DNA of 48,643 nt, from contig DAHUXZ010000018.1 of NCBI GenBank assembly GCA_027315455.1, positions 1 through 48,643 on the forward strand, read 5' to 3'. The position numbers and the translations under genes are program-made. The notes under the pieces are model-generated. The model ran no database searches. It was given only the letters and a program-made list of their open reading frames with translations, and was not told the origin of the DNA. Positions 25,804 to 33,793 of this stretch are shown one piece after another (the first letter of the stretch is position 1; every line of letters starts with the position of its first letter). Source of the stretch: Thermoplasmata archaeon. GTDB taxonomy: Archaea; Thermoplasmatota; Thermoplasmata; Lutacidiplasmatales; UBA184.

Positions 25804-27129
25804 GTGGGGTGGCGATTCCCGTTCGAGCCGTTCCGGCCCGAGCTCGAGCCGGACGCGCCCGCCGGGGCGGACCCGGTCCCCGAGACCGCCCTCCGGGCGG
25901 CGGTGACGGGGGCGGACGCCTATCGCGCGACCCGCGCCGCCCTCCGGCGCGACGGACCGACCCTGCGCGTCGGGAACCGGTTCGTTCCCCTCGAGCGCTA
26001 CCGCGAGGTCGCCTTCCTGGCCCTCGGGCGCGCCGCGGCGTCGCAGGCGATGGCGGTCCACGCGGCGCTCGGGGACGCGGTCACCCAGGGCTTCGTGGCC
26101 GGCCCGGACCCGCTGCCCGCCCAGGTCCCGTTCCGCTCCCTGTGCGCCGCGACCGGCCTCCCCGGCGATCCCGCGGCGCTCGCCGCGGCGGAGGCGGCGC
26201 GCGAGCTCGCCGAGGGTCTCGGAGAGCGGGACCTCCTCCTCGTCCTCCTTTCGCCGGGCGCGCTGTCGTACCTCGCCGTCCCGCCGGCCGGCTGGGATGC
26301 GCCGGCGTGGAACCGCTGGCTCGCGGCGCTCGCTTCCGCCGGTGCGCCGGGCTCGGACGTCGACGCTGTCGCGCGGCTCCTCTCCGACGGACCCGTCGCC
26401 GGCGGCCTCGGCCGGGCCGGCGCGAGCGAGGTCGACACCCTGCTCGTCGACCGCGGAGACGGACCGGTGCGCCTGGGCGGCGGACCGACGATCGCGGCGA
26501 CGGCCGAGGAGCGCGTGGCGGCCCGGTCGCTCCTCGGGCGTCTCGGCCGGCTCGAGGCGCTCCCCGCGGCCCTGCGCGACCGACTCGCCCCCGGCTCCGA
26601 GCCCCCCGCGCTCGCGGGCCGGGTCCACCGTCCCGTCGTCGTGGCGGCACCGGCCGACGCGCTGCGCGAGGCCGGCGACGCGCTCGGCGAGAAGCGCTGG
26701 CTGCCCCGGCTCGCCGACCGCCTCCCGGTCGGAGGACCCGCGGCCACGGCCGACGCGTTCCTCGCCCGCGCCGAGGAGCGGCTCGCGGAGGCGACGGCGG
26801 ACGGCACGCTCGCCGGTCGCCGGGGGGTCGTCGCCCTCGCCCCGACGACGTTCGACCTTCCCGAGGGGGTCGACGAGCGCCCCGCGATCGCCGCGTTCCT
26901 CGCCCGGGCGGCGGCGACGCTGCGCCGTCGGGAGATGAGCGTCGCGGCGGTCCGCACGAGCGGCTCGGAACCGGACGGGCCGGCTCCGGGTGGGGTCGTC
27001 GGCCGCTCGACCGCCCGCCCGGCCCTTCCTTCCTCCGTCCCGCGTCCGTTGCGGATGCGCGCCGGCATCACCGACGTCGGCTGCCTCCTCGTGGGCGTCG
27101 TGCCGGCGCCGGCCGACGGGGCCGGCTAG
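25804..27129 (+). CDS. degenerate glycerate 2-kinase (GckA/MOFRL-type) homologue
   Basis: A 441-residue protein with the layout of archaeal glycerate 2-kinases: the VLALGRAAASQAMAVHAALGD helix, the loop at LLSPGALSYLAVP, then SDVDAVARLLSDGPVAGGL and VRLGGGPT. Each expected catalytic motif is altered: GKA reads GRA, SGGGSALL reads LSPGALSYL and SGPT reads GGPT. The protein therefore probably lacks glycerate kinase activity, though the fold is kept. True GckA works in the non-phosphorylating Entner-Doudoroff route. It starts at GTG 25804, 42 bases after the flavoenzyme beta gene. A regulatory or new function is possible. Confidence 0.68.
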   Translation: MGWRFPFEPFRPELEPDAPAGADPVPETALRAAVTGADAYRATRAALRRDGPTLRVGNRFVPLERYREVAFLALGRAAASQAMAVHAALGDAVTQGFVAGPDPLPAQVPFRSLCAATGLPGDPAALAAAEAARELAEGLGERDLLLVLLSPGALSYLAVPPAGWDAPAWNRWLAALASAGAPGSDVDAVARLLSDGPVAGGLGRAGASEVDTLLVDRGDGPVRLGGGPTIAATAEERVAARSLLGRLGRLEALPAALRDRLAPGSEPPALAGRVHRPVVVAAPADALREAGDALGEKRWLPRLADRLPVGGPAATADAFLARAEERLAEATADGTLAGRRGVVALAPTTFDLPEGVDERPAIAAFLARAAATLRRREMSVAAVRTSGSEPDGPAPGGVVGRSTARPALPSSVPRPLRMRAGITDVGCLLVGVVPAPADGAG

Positions 27130-27163
27130 CGACGGGCTTTTCGTCCGGAGCCGGTGCCGGTTC

Positions 27164-28387
27164 GTGCCGGTCGCCGCGGCGTACCGTCGGCTGCTGGGCA
27201 ACCGTCGCTTCCTCGCGTTCTTCCTCGCGTCGGCGGCCGGCGACGCCGGCTACGCGGTCTACGCGATCGCGATCCTGTGGCTGTCGCTCGAGGTCTCGGG
27301 AAGCCTCGTCATCGCCGGGGTCGTGCTGTTCGTCGAGTTCGGGGTCTACGCGCTCTCCTTCGTCGTCGGCCCCCTCGTCGACCGCGTCCGCGACCTGCGG
27401 AGCGTCCTCCTCGCCGGCTACCCCGCCCAGGCGGCCCTCGCCGTCACCCTGGGCCTCCTCGCGCGCGCCGGCACGCTGACGGTCCCGATCCTCCTCGCCC
27501 TCGTCCTCGCGATCTCCCTCCTCTGGGACTTCACCTACGCCGCGACCCTCGCGGTCCTTCCGCGGCTCGTCTCCGCGGACGACCTCTTCGCGGCGAACGG
27601 CCTCGCGAGCGCGGTCTCCGGCGGGCAGCAGATCGGCGGCTACGCCGTCGGCGCGGTCCTGCTCGTCGTCGTGGGACCGGGCGATGCCGCCGTCCTCTAC
27701 GGGGCCCTCAACGCCGTCGCGGCCGCGTTCGTCCTGGGCGTCTCGGCCCCGGCCGCGCCGCCGGCCCGGGCGGGCTTCGTGGCCGAGCTGCGCGAGGGGT
27801 TCCGTCACCTCCGGGCGACGCGGGACCCGCCGCTCGCCTCCCTCGCCGGCCTCAACGGGGTCCTCGGGTTCGTGGGCGGCGGACCGGCGGTGCTCATCGC
27901 GTTCGTCGCCGCGCACGAGCTCTCTGGCTCGACGGCCGCCTACGGCGGACTGTTCTGTGCGTTCGCCGTCGGCGGCGTCGTGACCGGCCTCGCGCTCGGC
28001 GCCCTCAGCCCGCGCGCGCACGTCGGGTGGGTCCTCCTCGTCGCCCCGGCCCTCGAGGGCGCGGTCCTCCTCTTCGCCGTCGCGACCGGGCCGCACCTCC
28101 TCCTCGGGGCGGTGGCGTGGTTCGCGGTCGGGGCGCTGGATGTCGTCTTCTTCGCCACGCTCGTGACGGTCCTCCAGGCAACGACCCCCCGGCCGCTGCT
28201 CGCGAGGACCGTGACCGACGTCTACCTCCCCCGGGGGGCGGCGCGGGCGTTCGGCGCGCTCGCGATCGCCGCGCTCACCGTCGTCCTCTCCCCCCTGGCC
28301 CTCGCGGCCGTGATCGCGAGCGTGCTCGTCGCGGCGGGCGCGGGGGGAGGCGTGGCGTTTCCGAAGGTCCGCCGGCTGCGGTTCTAG
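27164..28387 (+). CDS. MFS transporter (EntS/drug-export-like)
   Basis: A 407-residue, 12-helix transporter. It begins with YRRLLGNRRFLAFFLASAAGDAGYAVYAIAI, the usual first helix of MFS_1/MFS_3 exporters, and has a central ~35-residue loop (AELREGFRHLRATRDPP). The second half continues with further paired helices. This subgroup exports drugs, siderophores or sugars; no substrate signature is seen. GTG 27164 is the only plausible start after the upstream stop. The 3' end overlaps the convergent gene by four bases. Confidence 0.8.
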   Translation: MPVAAAYRRLLGNRRFLAFFLASAAGDAGYAVYAIAILWLSLEVSGSLVIAGVVLFVEFGVYALSFVVGPLVDRVRDLRSVLLAGYPAQAALAVTLGLLARAGTLTVPILLALVLAISLLWDFTYAATLAVLPRLVSADDLFAANGLASAVSGGQQIGGYAVGAVLLVVVGPGDAAVLYGALNAVAAAFVLGVSAPAAPPARAGFVAELREGFRHLRATRDPPLASLAGLNGVLGFVGGGPAVLIAFVAAHELSGSTAAYGGLFCAFAVGGVVTGLALGALSPRAHVGWVLLVAPALEGAVLLFAVATGPHLLLGAVAWFAVGALDVVFFATLVTVLQATTPRPLLARTVTDVYLPRGAARAFGALAIAALTVVLSPLALAAVIASVLVAAGAGGGVAFPKVRRLRF

Positions 28388-28992
28388 CTCGGGCCGGCCG
28401 GGGTACCTGCGGCCCCCGCGGCCTCCGGCTCGGCGAAGTGGCGCTTGAGCGCCATGTACTCCTCGTAGGAGATCTGCCGCCGGGCGCGCACCGCCCCGGC
28501 CTGCTTGAGCGACTCGATGCGGTACAACGTCAGCAGCTCGCGCACCGGTCGGGCGACCTCGGGCGAGCGGTCGCCGGCCAGCGGCGCGGCCGCGATCGGC
28601 CGCTCGACCACCGGCACGCCCCCCACGAACGGGGCGGGCGGCAACGGGGCCCGCTCGGCGAGGAACCGCTCCAGCACAACCGACTCGCCGGCCGTGATCT
28701 CGCCCTCCTCCCGCAACAGCTCGATCAGCTCGGCCTGGCGCGGGTGGTAGGCCTCGACGAGCTCGGCGAGCGAGCGCTCCGGCCGGCCCTCCTTCGCCCC
28801 CGCGATCGGTCCGAGGGCCAGGTCGAGCTCGGCGGAGAGGGCCGCGAGGGCCGCGCGGACCTCCTCGGGCGCCAGGGGTGCGTCCGGCCGGTCGGGCTCG
28901 AGGCGTGCCTCGAGCCGCGCGCGCCGGGCGCCGTCGGACCCCGGGAGGTCACGCTCGACGCTCAGGCGGATCTCGGTGCGCCGCAGGGTCAC
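28384..28992 (-). CDS. conserved-looking protein of unknown function
   Basis: A 202-residue protein I do not recognise. Residues 1-60 are Arg/Glu-rich with beta-type alternation (MTLRRTEIRLSVERD), 60-120 are helical (LVEAYHPRQAELIELL), and the C-terminal third ends with a helix, ISYEEYMALKRHF. There is no signal peptide or membrane helix, so it is probably cytosolic. The start is GTG 28992. A perfect 8-bp inverted repeat begins right before it (28993-29013). Confidence 0.6.
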   Translation of the reverse strand: MTLRRTEIRLSVERDLPGSDGARRARLEARLEPDRPDAPLAPEEVRAALAALSAELDLALGPIAGAKEGRPERSLAELVEAYHPRQAELIELLREEGEITAGESVVLERFLAERAPLPPAPFVGGVPVVERPIAAAPLAGDRSPEVARPVRELLTLYRIESLKQAGAVRARRQISYEEYMALKRHFAEPEAAGAAGTPAGPS

Positions 28993-29013
28993 GCCGGGGG
29001 ATGGGCCCCCGGC
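28993..29013. repeat. perfect 8-bp inverted repeat touching a start codon
   Basis: GCCGGGGG and CCCCCGGC flank five bases and end exactly at the GTG (28992) of the minus-strand gene. If transcribed, the hairpin would sit directly in front of the start codon. Confidence 0.4.
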
Positions 29014-29108
29014 AGAAAACCTCTCGCCGACGCACGCGCCGTCGGAGGGCGATGACGATGGGCCGGGGATACCCAGTGTACCAGAGTAAGCAGATGGAGG
29101 CGCGTAAC

Positions 29109-29116
29109 GCTATATA
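29109..29116 (+). promoter_or_regulatory. TATA box of HxlR gene
   Basis: GCTATATA lies 24 bases before ATG 29140, the geometry of a leaderless archaeal transcript. The less G+C-rich stretch 29060-29105 just upstream may hold an operator. Confidence 0.7.
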
Positions 29117-29139
29117 CCCGCCCCCGCCTCGGGTCGAGC

Positions 29140-29634
29140 ATGGAAGCTCGGAGCCTGCCGGTTACCTCCTCCCGCCGCCCGACGACGATCGGGGTCCACG
29201 GGACCGACGAGCCGTGCGAGGGACGCGGGAGGGCGCTCTGCCCCGTCCTGGCGGCCGTCGGGGTGATCGGCACGGAATGGCGCCTCGCGATCATTCACCG
29301 CCTCCTCGAGGGTCCGCAGCGGTTCAGCGAGATCCTCAAGTCGAACGCGCGGCTGAACGCGAAGACGCTCAGCGCGACGCTCAAGTTCCTCGAGGGGACG
29401 GGCGTCGTCCAGCGCAACGTCGTGAGCACGCGGCCGTTCGTCGTCGTCTACTCCCTGACGGAGATGGGGCTCGGCCTCGCTCCGGCCGCGCGCGAGCTGC
29501 GCGCGTGGGGGGAGCGGTGGCTCTCGCCGCGCCTGCAGGCCGTCCATGCGGAGCGGCCCGGCGGCCGAACTCCCGCGATCCAGGGCGAGCTGCCCCGGGT
29601 CGTCGTCCCCGACGCGAGCCGTCGCAACCACTGA
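29140..29634 (+). CDS. HxlR-family winged-helix regulator
   Basis: A 164-residue regulator. Residues 35-115 follow the HxlR pattern: CPVLAAVGVIGTEWRLAIIHRLLEG, then RFSEILKSNARLNAKTLSATLKFLEGTGVV and RPFVVVYSLTEMG. Cys23 and Cys34 lie before the fold; a cysteine there is the redox or thiol sensor of several relatives. The Ala/Arg-rich tail is extra. It is monocistronic, and a TATA box at -24 gives a leaderless message. Targets are unknown. The hairpin at 29732 lies about 100 bases after the stop. Confidence 0.88.
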   Translation: MEARSLPVTSSRRPTTIGVHGTDEPCEGRGRALCPVLAAVGVIGTEWRLAIIHRLLEGPQRFSEILKSNARLNAKTLSATLKFLEGTGVVQRNVVSTRPFVVVYSLTEMGLGLAPAARELRAWGERWLSPRLQAVHAERPGGRTPAIQGELPRVVVPDASRRNH

Positions 29635-29688
29635 TCGCGGGCCGCAACGCCCCCTCGGGGAGGGTGTTCCCTCCCCCCTCCGTCGGCG

Positions 29689-29696
29689 GTTGAAAT
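29689..29696 (+). promoter_or_regulatory. possible TATA box before the hairpin RNA
   Basis: TTGAAATA sits about 36-43 bases before the hairpin at 29732; initiation near 29717-29722 would begin a short RNA containing it. Confidence 0.4.
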
Positions 29697-29721
29697 ACCC
29701 CCGGCCGCCATCGATCACCTG

Positions 29722-29809
29722 CAACCACCCCGGAAGGCCCCCTCACATCGCCGAAGAGAGGCGGCACCGCGCCTCTGGCGTGCGGGGGGCCTTCCACCCC
29801 CTTTTTTCT
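29722..29809 (+). ncRNA. candidate small structured RNA or terminator
   Basis: An 11-bp perfect outer stem (29732-29742 with 29785-29795), an inner CGCC/GGCG stem and a further AGAGGC/GCCTCT stem with a 4-base bulge form one long rod of about 64 bases, followed by six T (29802-29807). With the TATA-like sequence before it, this can be an independent RNA of about 85 bases. The alternative is a very strong terminator for the HxlR gene. It resembles no RNA family I recognise. Confidence 0.5.
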
Positions 29810-29839
29810 GTCCTTTGGGCCATCGTTCATCGTTCGGCG

Positions 29840-30333
29840 CCCCCGCTCCTTAGGTAGCCTGCGCGACCGTTCGGCCGCCGACGATGCGACCGGGTCTTCC
29901 CCTCCGGGCTTACGACGCTCCGCTCGAGCTGAGCCGAGCCGTCCCGCCCCGAGCCGTGACGACCGGTCCGGACCGCCCGACGATCGCCCGCCCGTTGGCC
30001 GCTCCCCCAGGGAGCGACCGGCCGCCGGTCGAGCGCCGAACGCGCGGACGCGCCCACGGGTGACGGGAGGCGCTCGCTTCCCGCTCGCCGCCGAGCCCGT
30101 AGCGGAAGCAGGGACCGCCGTCCGCGGCCCCGTTCCGACCCGCCCCCGGCCCGCCCGCCCCCTTCCCCGTCCCTGACGGGTTCCGGTCGAACGGACGACC
30201 GCGGCGAGCGCCGCGGCGGTGGACCTCCGTACGGCCGGCGATCGCCGACGCTCCCCGGTGCCCAGTCTCCGGCGCCGGGCCGAACCCAAGGAGCGCCCGT
30301 CGGTCGCCGGTCCCGCGACCCGGGCCCGTAATC
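29840..30333. other. gene-free stretch
   Basis: About 490 bases without a convincing coding region; frames here give only Gly/Arg/Pro-rich translations. It contains a perfect GCTCCC/GGGAGC hairpin with a 3-base loop (30001-30015). I find no tRNA, RNase P or CRISPR pattern in it. Confidence 0.5.
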
Positions 30334-30648
30334 ATGAGCGAGATCCGCCGCGTGGTCGCGGCCCTGGAACCCCTTCGCTCGACGTGCGACGAACACGCCC
30401 CCCGGTCGGACCGCCCCCGCCGGGTGCGACGTATCGGGCGCGTACGGGTCCCCCTCGCGGGACCGTACCGCCCCTGGGCGACCCTCTACCGCCTCCCCGA
30501 CGGCCGGGCGGTCTGGGTGATCCGGCTCTGGGAGCTCGGCCGTCCGGTCCCCCGCGTCGTCGGGACGGCGGCCCTCCTCGCCTATGCGCGACGCAGCGGC
30601 CTTGCGGCGCTCGCCGACGAGGTCGAGGCGCTCGCCGCGCGGGAGTGA
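30334..30648 (+). CDS. small protein upstream of HerA-type ATPase
   Basis: A 104-residue protein without a recognised family. The Arg-rich N-terminal third (residues 26-40, RSDRPRRVRRIGRVR) looks able to bind nucleic acid. The middle is beta-like (WATLYRLPDGRAVWVIRLWEL) and the end helical. The ATPase gene starts only four bases after its stop (TGA then GCG ATG), so the two are one operon. It may be a partner of the ATPase. Confidence 0.65.
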   Translation: MSEIRRVVAALEPLRSTCDEHAPRSDRPRRVRRIGRVRVPLAGPYRPWATLYRLPDGRAVWVIRLWELGRPVPRVVGTAALLAYARRSGLAALADEVEALAARE

Positions 30649-30652
30649 GGCG

Positions 30653-33241
30653 ATGGGGCGACGCCACGCATGGGTGCCACGTACGCTGCGGCCCCGCGGG
30701 AGCGACCCGTCGCTCGGCACCCTCCTCCTCGGGGCGGTCGCCGAGGCCCTCGGCCGTTGCCCCCCGGGGGAGGCGCTCCTTCTCGAGGGGCGCTGGGGCG
30801 ATCCGTTCCCCGCGCTCACGCCGCTCGGGCGGTCGCTCGACGCGGCGGTGCGCGACCTGGCGCGCCGGCTCGGGGTCGCCGTCGGGCCCGGAGCGCCGCC
30901 CGACGCGCGCGGGCGGAGGGAGGGGGCGGCCACCCCGGCCGTCTTCGGCCTGGCGGTTCCGCGCCCCGCCGACGCGCCGGCGGCGTCGGACGCCGGCGGC
31001 CGGCGGGCGGTGGAGGCCCGGCCCCGGCCGTTCCCCGTCGTGCCGGCACGGGGCGCGCCGGCGGCCTGGGAGTACCAGGCGCACTGGTTCTCCCGGTCCC
31101 CCGGGCGGCTCGGGGTCTACCTGCGCTTCCGGCTCCCGGGAGGGACCCTCGGCCCGCACGCGGCGTTCGGCCGGGCCGCGATCGACCTCGGGGTCGCCGC
31201 CGACCGCGCCGGCTGCCCGCTCGAGCTCGCCGGGCCGCTCGCCCCGACGTGGCGGCGCCGGCGCGAGTGGGCCGAGGGCCGGCTCGGCCACTTCCGGGCC
31301 CCGGGCGCGCTCGAGGTGGCCGTCGCGTCGGCCGCGGCGCTCCTTCCGCCCCGGCGACCCGGGCCGTTCCCGTCGGAGCGGGAGCTTCTCCAGCACGTCA
31401 TCGTGCTCGGGGCGAGCGGAGGGGGCAAGACGTCGTTCCTCGCGGAGGCCGCGGCGCGCCGCATCGCCTCCGGAGGGGCGGTCGTCGGGGTCGATGTCCA
31501 CGGGGACCTCGCCCCGGCGATCGCCGGACGGCTCCCGCCCGAGGCGCGCCAGCGCCTCGTCGCCGTCGACGCGGTCGCCTCCGCGGTCGGGATCCCCGGC
31601 GTCGCCCTCCTCGGTGGGCCGGGGGAGACCGGGGCCGACCTGGTCGCCGCGCTCAAGCGCCTCAGCGCCGACGGCGGCGAGATCTACTGGGGATTCCGCA
31701 TCGAGCGGGTCCTCGAGTCGTTCGTCCGCCTCGCCGCCGAGGAGGGCGGCTCGCTCGCCGACGTCGCCGAGCTGTTGACCGACGCCCGCCGTCGCGAGGC
31801 GGCCCGCCGGACGACGGGCGACCCGGCCCTCGCGCGGTTCCTGGACGACCTCGGGCCGATCCTTCGGCGCAACCCGGAGTTCCTCTGGCCGGCGGCGGCG
31901 CGCGTCGCGAAGGTCCTCCTCTCGCCCCGGCTCCGGGCCCTTTTGTCGCCGGCCGGCCCGGGTCTCCCCCTCGCGTCGCTCCTCGGCGAGGGCCGTGCGG
32001 TCCTCTGGCGATTGCCGTCGGCCGAGCTCGGCCCCGAGGGCGCCGGGCTCGCCGCCACCCTTTTGCTGACGCGCAGCTACCTCACGCTCGCCCGCGCTCC
32101 CCCGGCGCCGGGCCGGCTCGGCTGCCTCGTGGTCGTGGACGAGGCGCAGGCGCTCTCCCCGCGCCTTCTGGTCGAGATCCTCGCCGAGGGGCGGAAGTTC
32201 GGCGTCGGCCTCGTCCTCGCGAGCCAGTATCCGGACCGGCTCCACCCCGAGCTGCGGGCGGCGGCCGCGGGCTCCGCCGGGGCCTACCTGTTCTTCCGGG
32301 TCCCGCCGGCGGCCGCCGCCGCGGCCGGGACGTGGATCGGCCTTTCCCCGGCGTCCGCGCAGGAGCTCCTCCCGTCGCTGCCGCGCGGGGTCGCCCTCCT
32401 CCAGGCCGCGGGAGGCGGCGGTCCGTGCCTGTACACCGTGCCCGCCCTCCCGGAGGCGGGGCGGGCGGCCTGGGACGCGGCGGTCGCGCGGACCGCGCGC
32501 GCGCACGGCGTCGAGCCGATCCCCCCGCCCGGTGCCGGGGACCGCCGATCGGAGGCGCTCCTCCTGGCCCTCTTCGCCGTCGGACCGGCCGACCTGCGCC
32601 TGACGCGGGCCGCCCTCCTCCGGCAGGCGCTCCGCGCCGCGCCGGAGGCGGAGCCCGCGGAGCTCCTCGCCGAGCTCGAGACGCTCGAGCGGCGAGGGTG
32701 GGTCCGGGCCGAGGGCGACGAGGTCGCGATCACCCCGGCGGGAGAGCGGGGGCTGGGGGTCGGCGGGGCGACCGGGGCCCCGAGCGAGAGCGCCGAGCAC
32801 CGCGCGCTCCTCCTCGAGTCCGTGCGGCTGCTCGCCCGCCGCGGCGAGCGCGCCGATATCCTCGCCCAGGGCCGGTTCGACACGCGGCTTCCCGACGCCC
32901 TGCTGCGCCTTCTGCCGCCGCTGACGCGCGGGCTGCCGCCCGGCGACCTCGCCGAGCGCCTCGCACGGCGGACCGGAACGTGGGCGTGGCGGTTCTTCGG
33001 GGGACGGGACGTCCACATCGAGGCGGAGGTCTCCGGCGCGCTGCGGCCCGAGCGGGTCCGCCATGGCCTCGACAAGGCCCGCCGGGCCGGCGCCTTCGCG
33101 CTGTTCGTCGTCGCCGACCCCCGACGGGCCCGGCGCGTCCGGTCGGTGCTGGCCGCGGAGGGCTGGGGGGTCGGCCGGGCCCAGGTCTGGACCCTGAAGC
33201 GCGCGCGGGCGGCCGTCGGGCCGACACCCGACAGCGCTTAG
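30653..33241 (+). CDS. HerA/VirB4-type ATPase with wHTH and possible nuclease C-terminus
   Basis: An 862-residue motor. Walker A is GASGGGKT (Lys259) and Walker B is LVVVDEAQ (Asp496, Glu497), with ASQYPDRL as sensor, as in HerA, VirB4 and TraG-type DNA pumps. After the motor, residues 640-700 form a winged helix (ALLRQALRA ... ELETLERRGWVRAEGDEVAITPAG). The last 140 residues (DTRLPDALLRLLPP ... VHIEAEVSG ... DKARRAGAFALFVVAD) resemble PD-(D/E)xK-type nuclease folds. It may move or process DNA for repair, conjugation or defence. The nuclease call is tentative. A small protein is encoded just before it. Confidence 0.75.
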   Translation: MGRRHAWVPRTLRPRGSDPSLGTLLLGAVAEALGRCPPGEALLLEGRWGDPFPALTPLGRSLDAAVRDLARRLGVAVGPGAPPDARGRREGAATPAVFGLAVPRPADAPAASDAGGRRAVEARPRPFPVVPARGAPAAWEYQAHWFSRSPGRLGVYLRFRLPGGTLGPHAAFGRAAIDLGVAADRAGCPLELAGPLAPTWRRRREWAEGRLGHFRAPGALEVAVASAAALLPPRRPGPFPSERELLQHVIVLGASGGGKTSFLAEAAARRIASGGAVVGVDVHGDLAPAIAGRLPPEARQRLVAVDAVASAVGIPGVALLGGPGETGADLVAALKRLSADGGEIYWGFRIERVLESFVRLAAEEGGSLADVAELLTDARRREAARRTTGDPALARFLDDLGPILRRNPEFLWPAAARVAKVLLSPRLRALLSPAGPGLPLASLLGEGRAVLWRLPSAELGPEGAGLAATLLLTRSYLTLARAPPAPGRLGCLVVVDEAQALSPRLLVEILAEGRKFGVGLVLASQYPDRLHPELRAAAAGSAGAYLFFRVPPAAAAAAGTWIGLSPASAQELLPSLPRGVALLQAAGGGGPCLYTVPALPEAGRAAWDAAVARTARAHGVEPIPPPGAGDRRSEALLLALFAVGPADLRLTRAALLRQALRAAPEAEPAELLAELETLERRGWVRAEGDEVAITPAGERGLGVGGATGAPSESAEHRALLLESVRLLARRGERADILAQGRFDTRLPDALLRLLPPLTRGLPPGDLAERLARRTGTWAWRFFGGRDVHIEAEVSGALRPERVRHGLDKARRAGAFALFVVADPRRARRVRSVLAAEGWGVGRAQVWTLKRARAAVGPTPDSA

Positions 33242-33265
33242 CCGCGCCGACGGCTGGGCGGGGGC

Positions 33266-33793
33266 GTGCGCGCGTTCCTCGCCGTCGATCTACCCCGCCC
33301 GGCGGTCCCGGGGATGAGCGCGCGCGACGAGGCCCCGCCCCACCTCACCCTCGCCTTCCTCGGCGAGATCGCGGAGGAACGGCTCGCGCCGCTGGTCGAG
33401 GGGCTGCGCCCCCGCCTCGGGGGGTTCGCCCCGTTCGAGGCGGTCCTCGAGGGGGTCGGGGCGTTCCCGGACGCGCGCCGTCCGAAGGTCGTCTGGGTCG
33501 GCTTCTCCCGGGGCGGGCCGGAGCTACAGGCGCTCGCGGAGGCGATCCGATCCGGGCTCGCCGCGCTCGGGCTACCGGTCGAGGCGCGGCCGTTCGTTCC
33601 GCACCTGACCTTGTTCCGGGTGCGCGGTCCCGGGGAGGCGCGGCGCGCCCGGGCGCTCCTCGCGTCCGCTCCCACCGGAGCTCTCGGCCGGACCGAAATC
33701 GGGGAGGTCCTCCTCAAGGCGAGCACCCTCGCGCCGGGCGGAGCGGTCCACCGGATCGTCGCGCGCTTCCCGCTCGGCCGCCCCCCGGGCTAG
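33266..33793 (+). CDS. thpR: RNA 2',3'-cyclic phosphodiesterase (ThpR/LigT)
   Basis: A 175-residue 2H phosphoesterase. The two catalytic H-x-T motifs are His26-Leu-Thr28 (PHLTLAFLG) and His113-Leu-Thr115 (PHLTLFRVR), and the N-terminal MRAFLAVDLP is typical. Only 25 residues precede the first motif where about 40 are usual, so the first helix region is shortened. The enzyme opens 2',3'-cyclic phosphates at RNA ends. GTG 33266 starts it, 24 bases after the ATPase gene. Its last four bases overlap the convergent glycosylase gene. Confidence 0.88.
   Translation: MRAFLAVDLPRPAVPGMSARDEAPPHLTLAFLGEIAEERLAPLVEGLRPRLGGFAPFEAVLEGVGAFPDARRPKVVWVGFSRGGPELQALAEAIRSGLAALGLPVEARPFVPHLTLFRVRGPGEARRARALLASAPTGALGRTEIGEVLLKASTLAPGGAVHRIVARFPLGRPPG

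Noticed and set aside
29840-30333. RNase P RNA, tRNA or CRISPR in the gene-free stretch
   Set aside because: No conserved RNase P core, no T-loop signature and no regular repeats seen on either strand.
29910-30335. A 141-codon minus-strand frame
   Set aside because: Gly/Arg/Ser-rich translation without pattern; unlikely to be a gene.
30332-33064. Minus-strand frame opposite the HerA-type gene
   Set aside because: No domain; the plus strand has Walker motifs.
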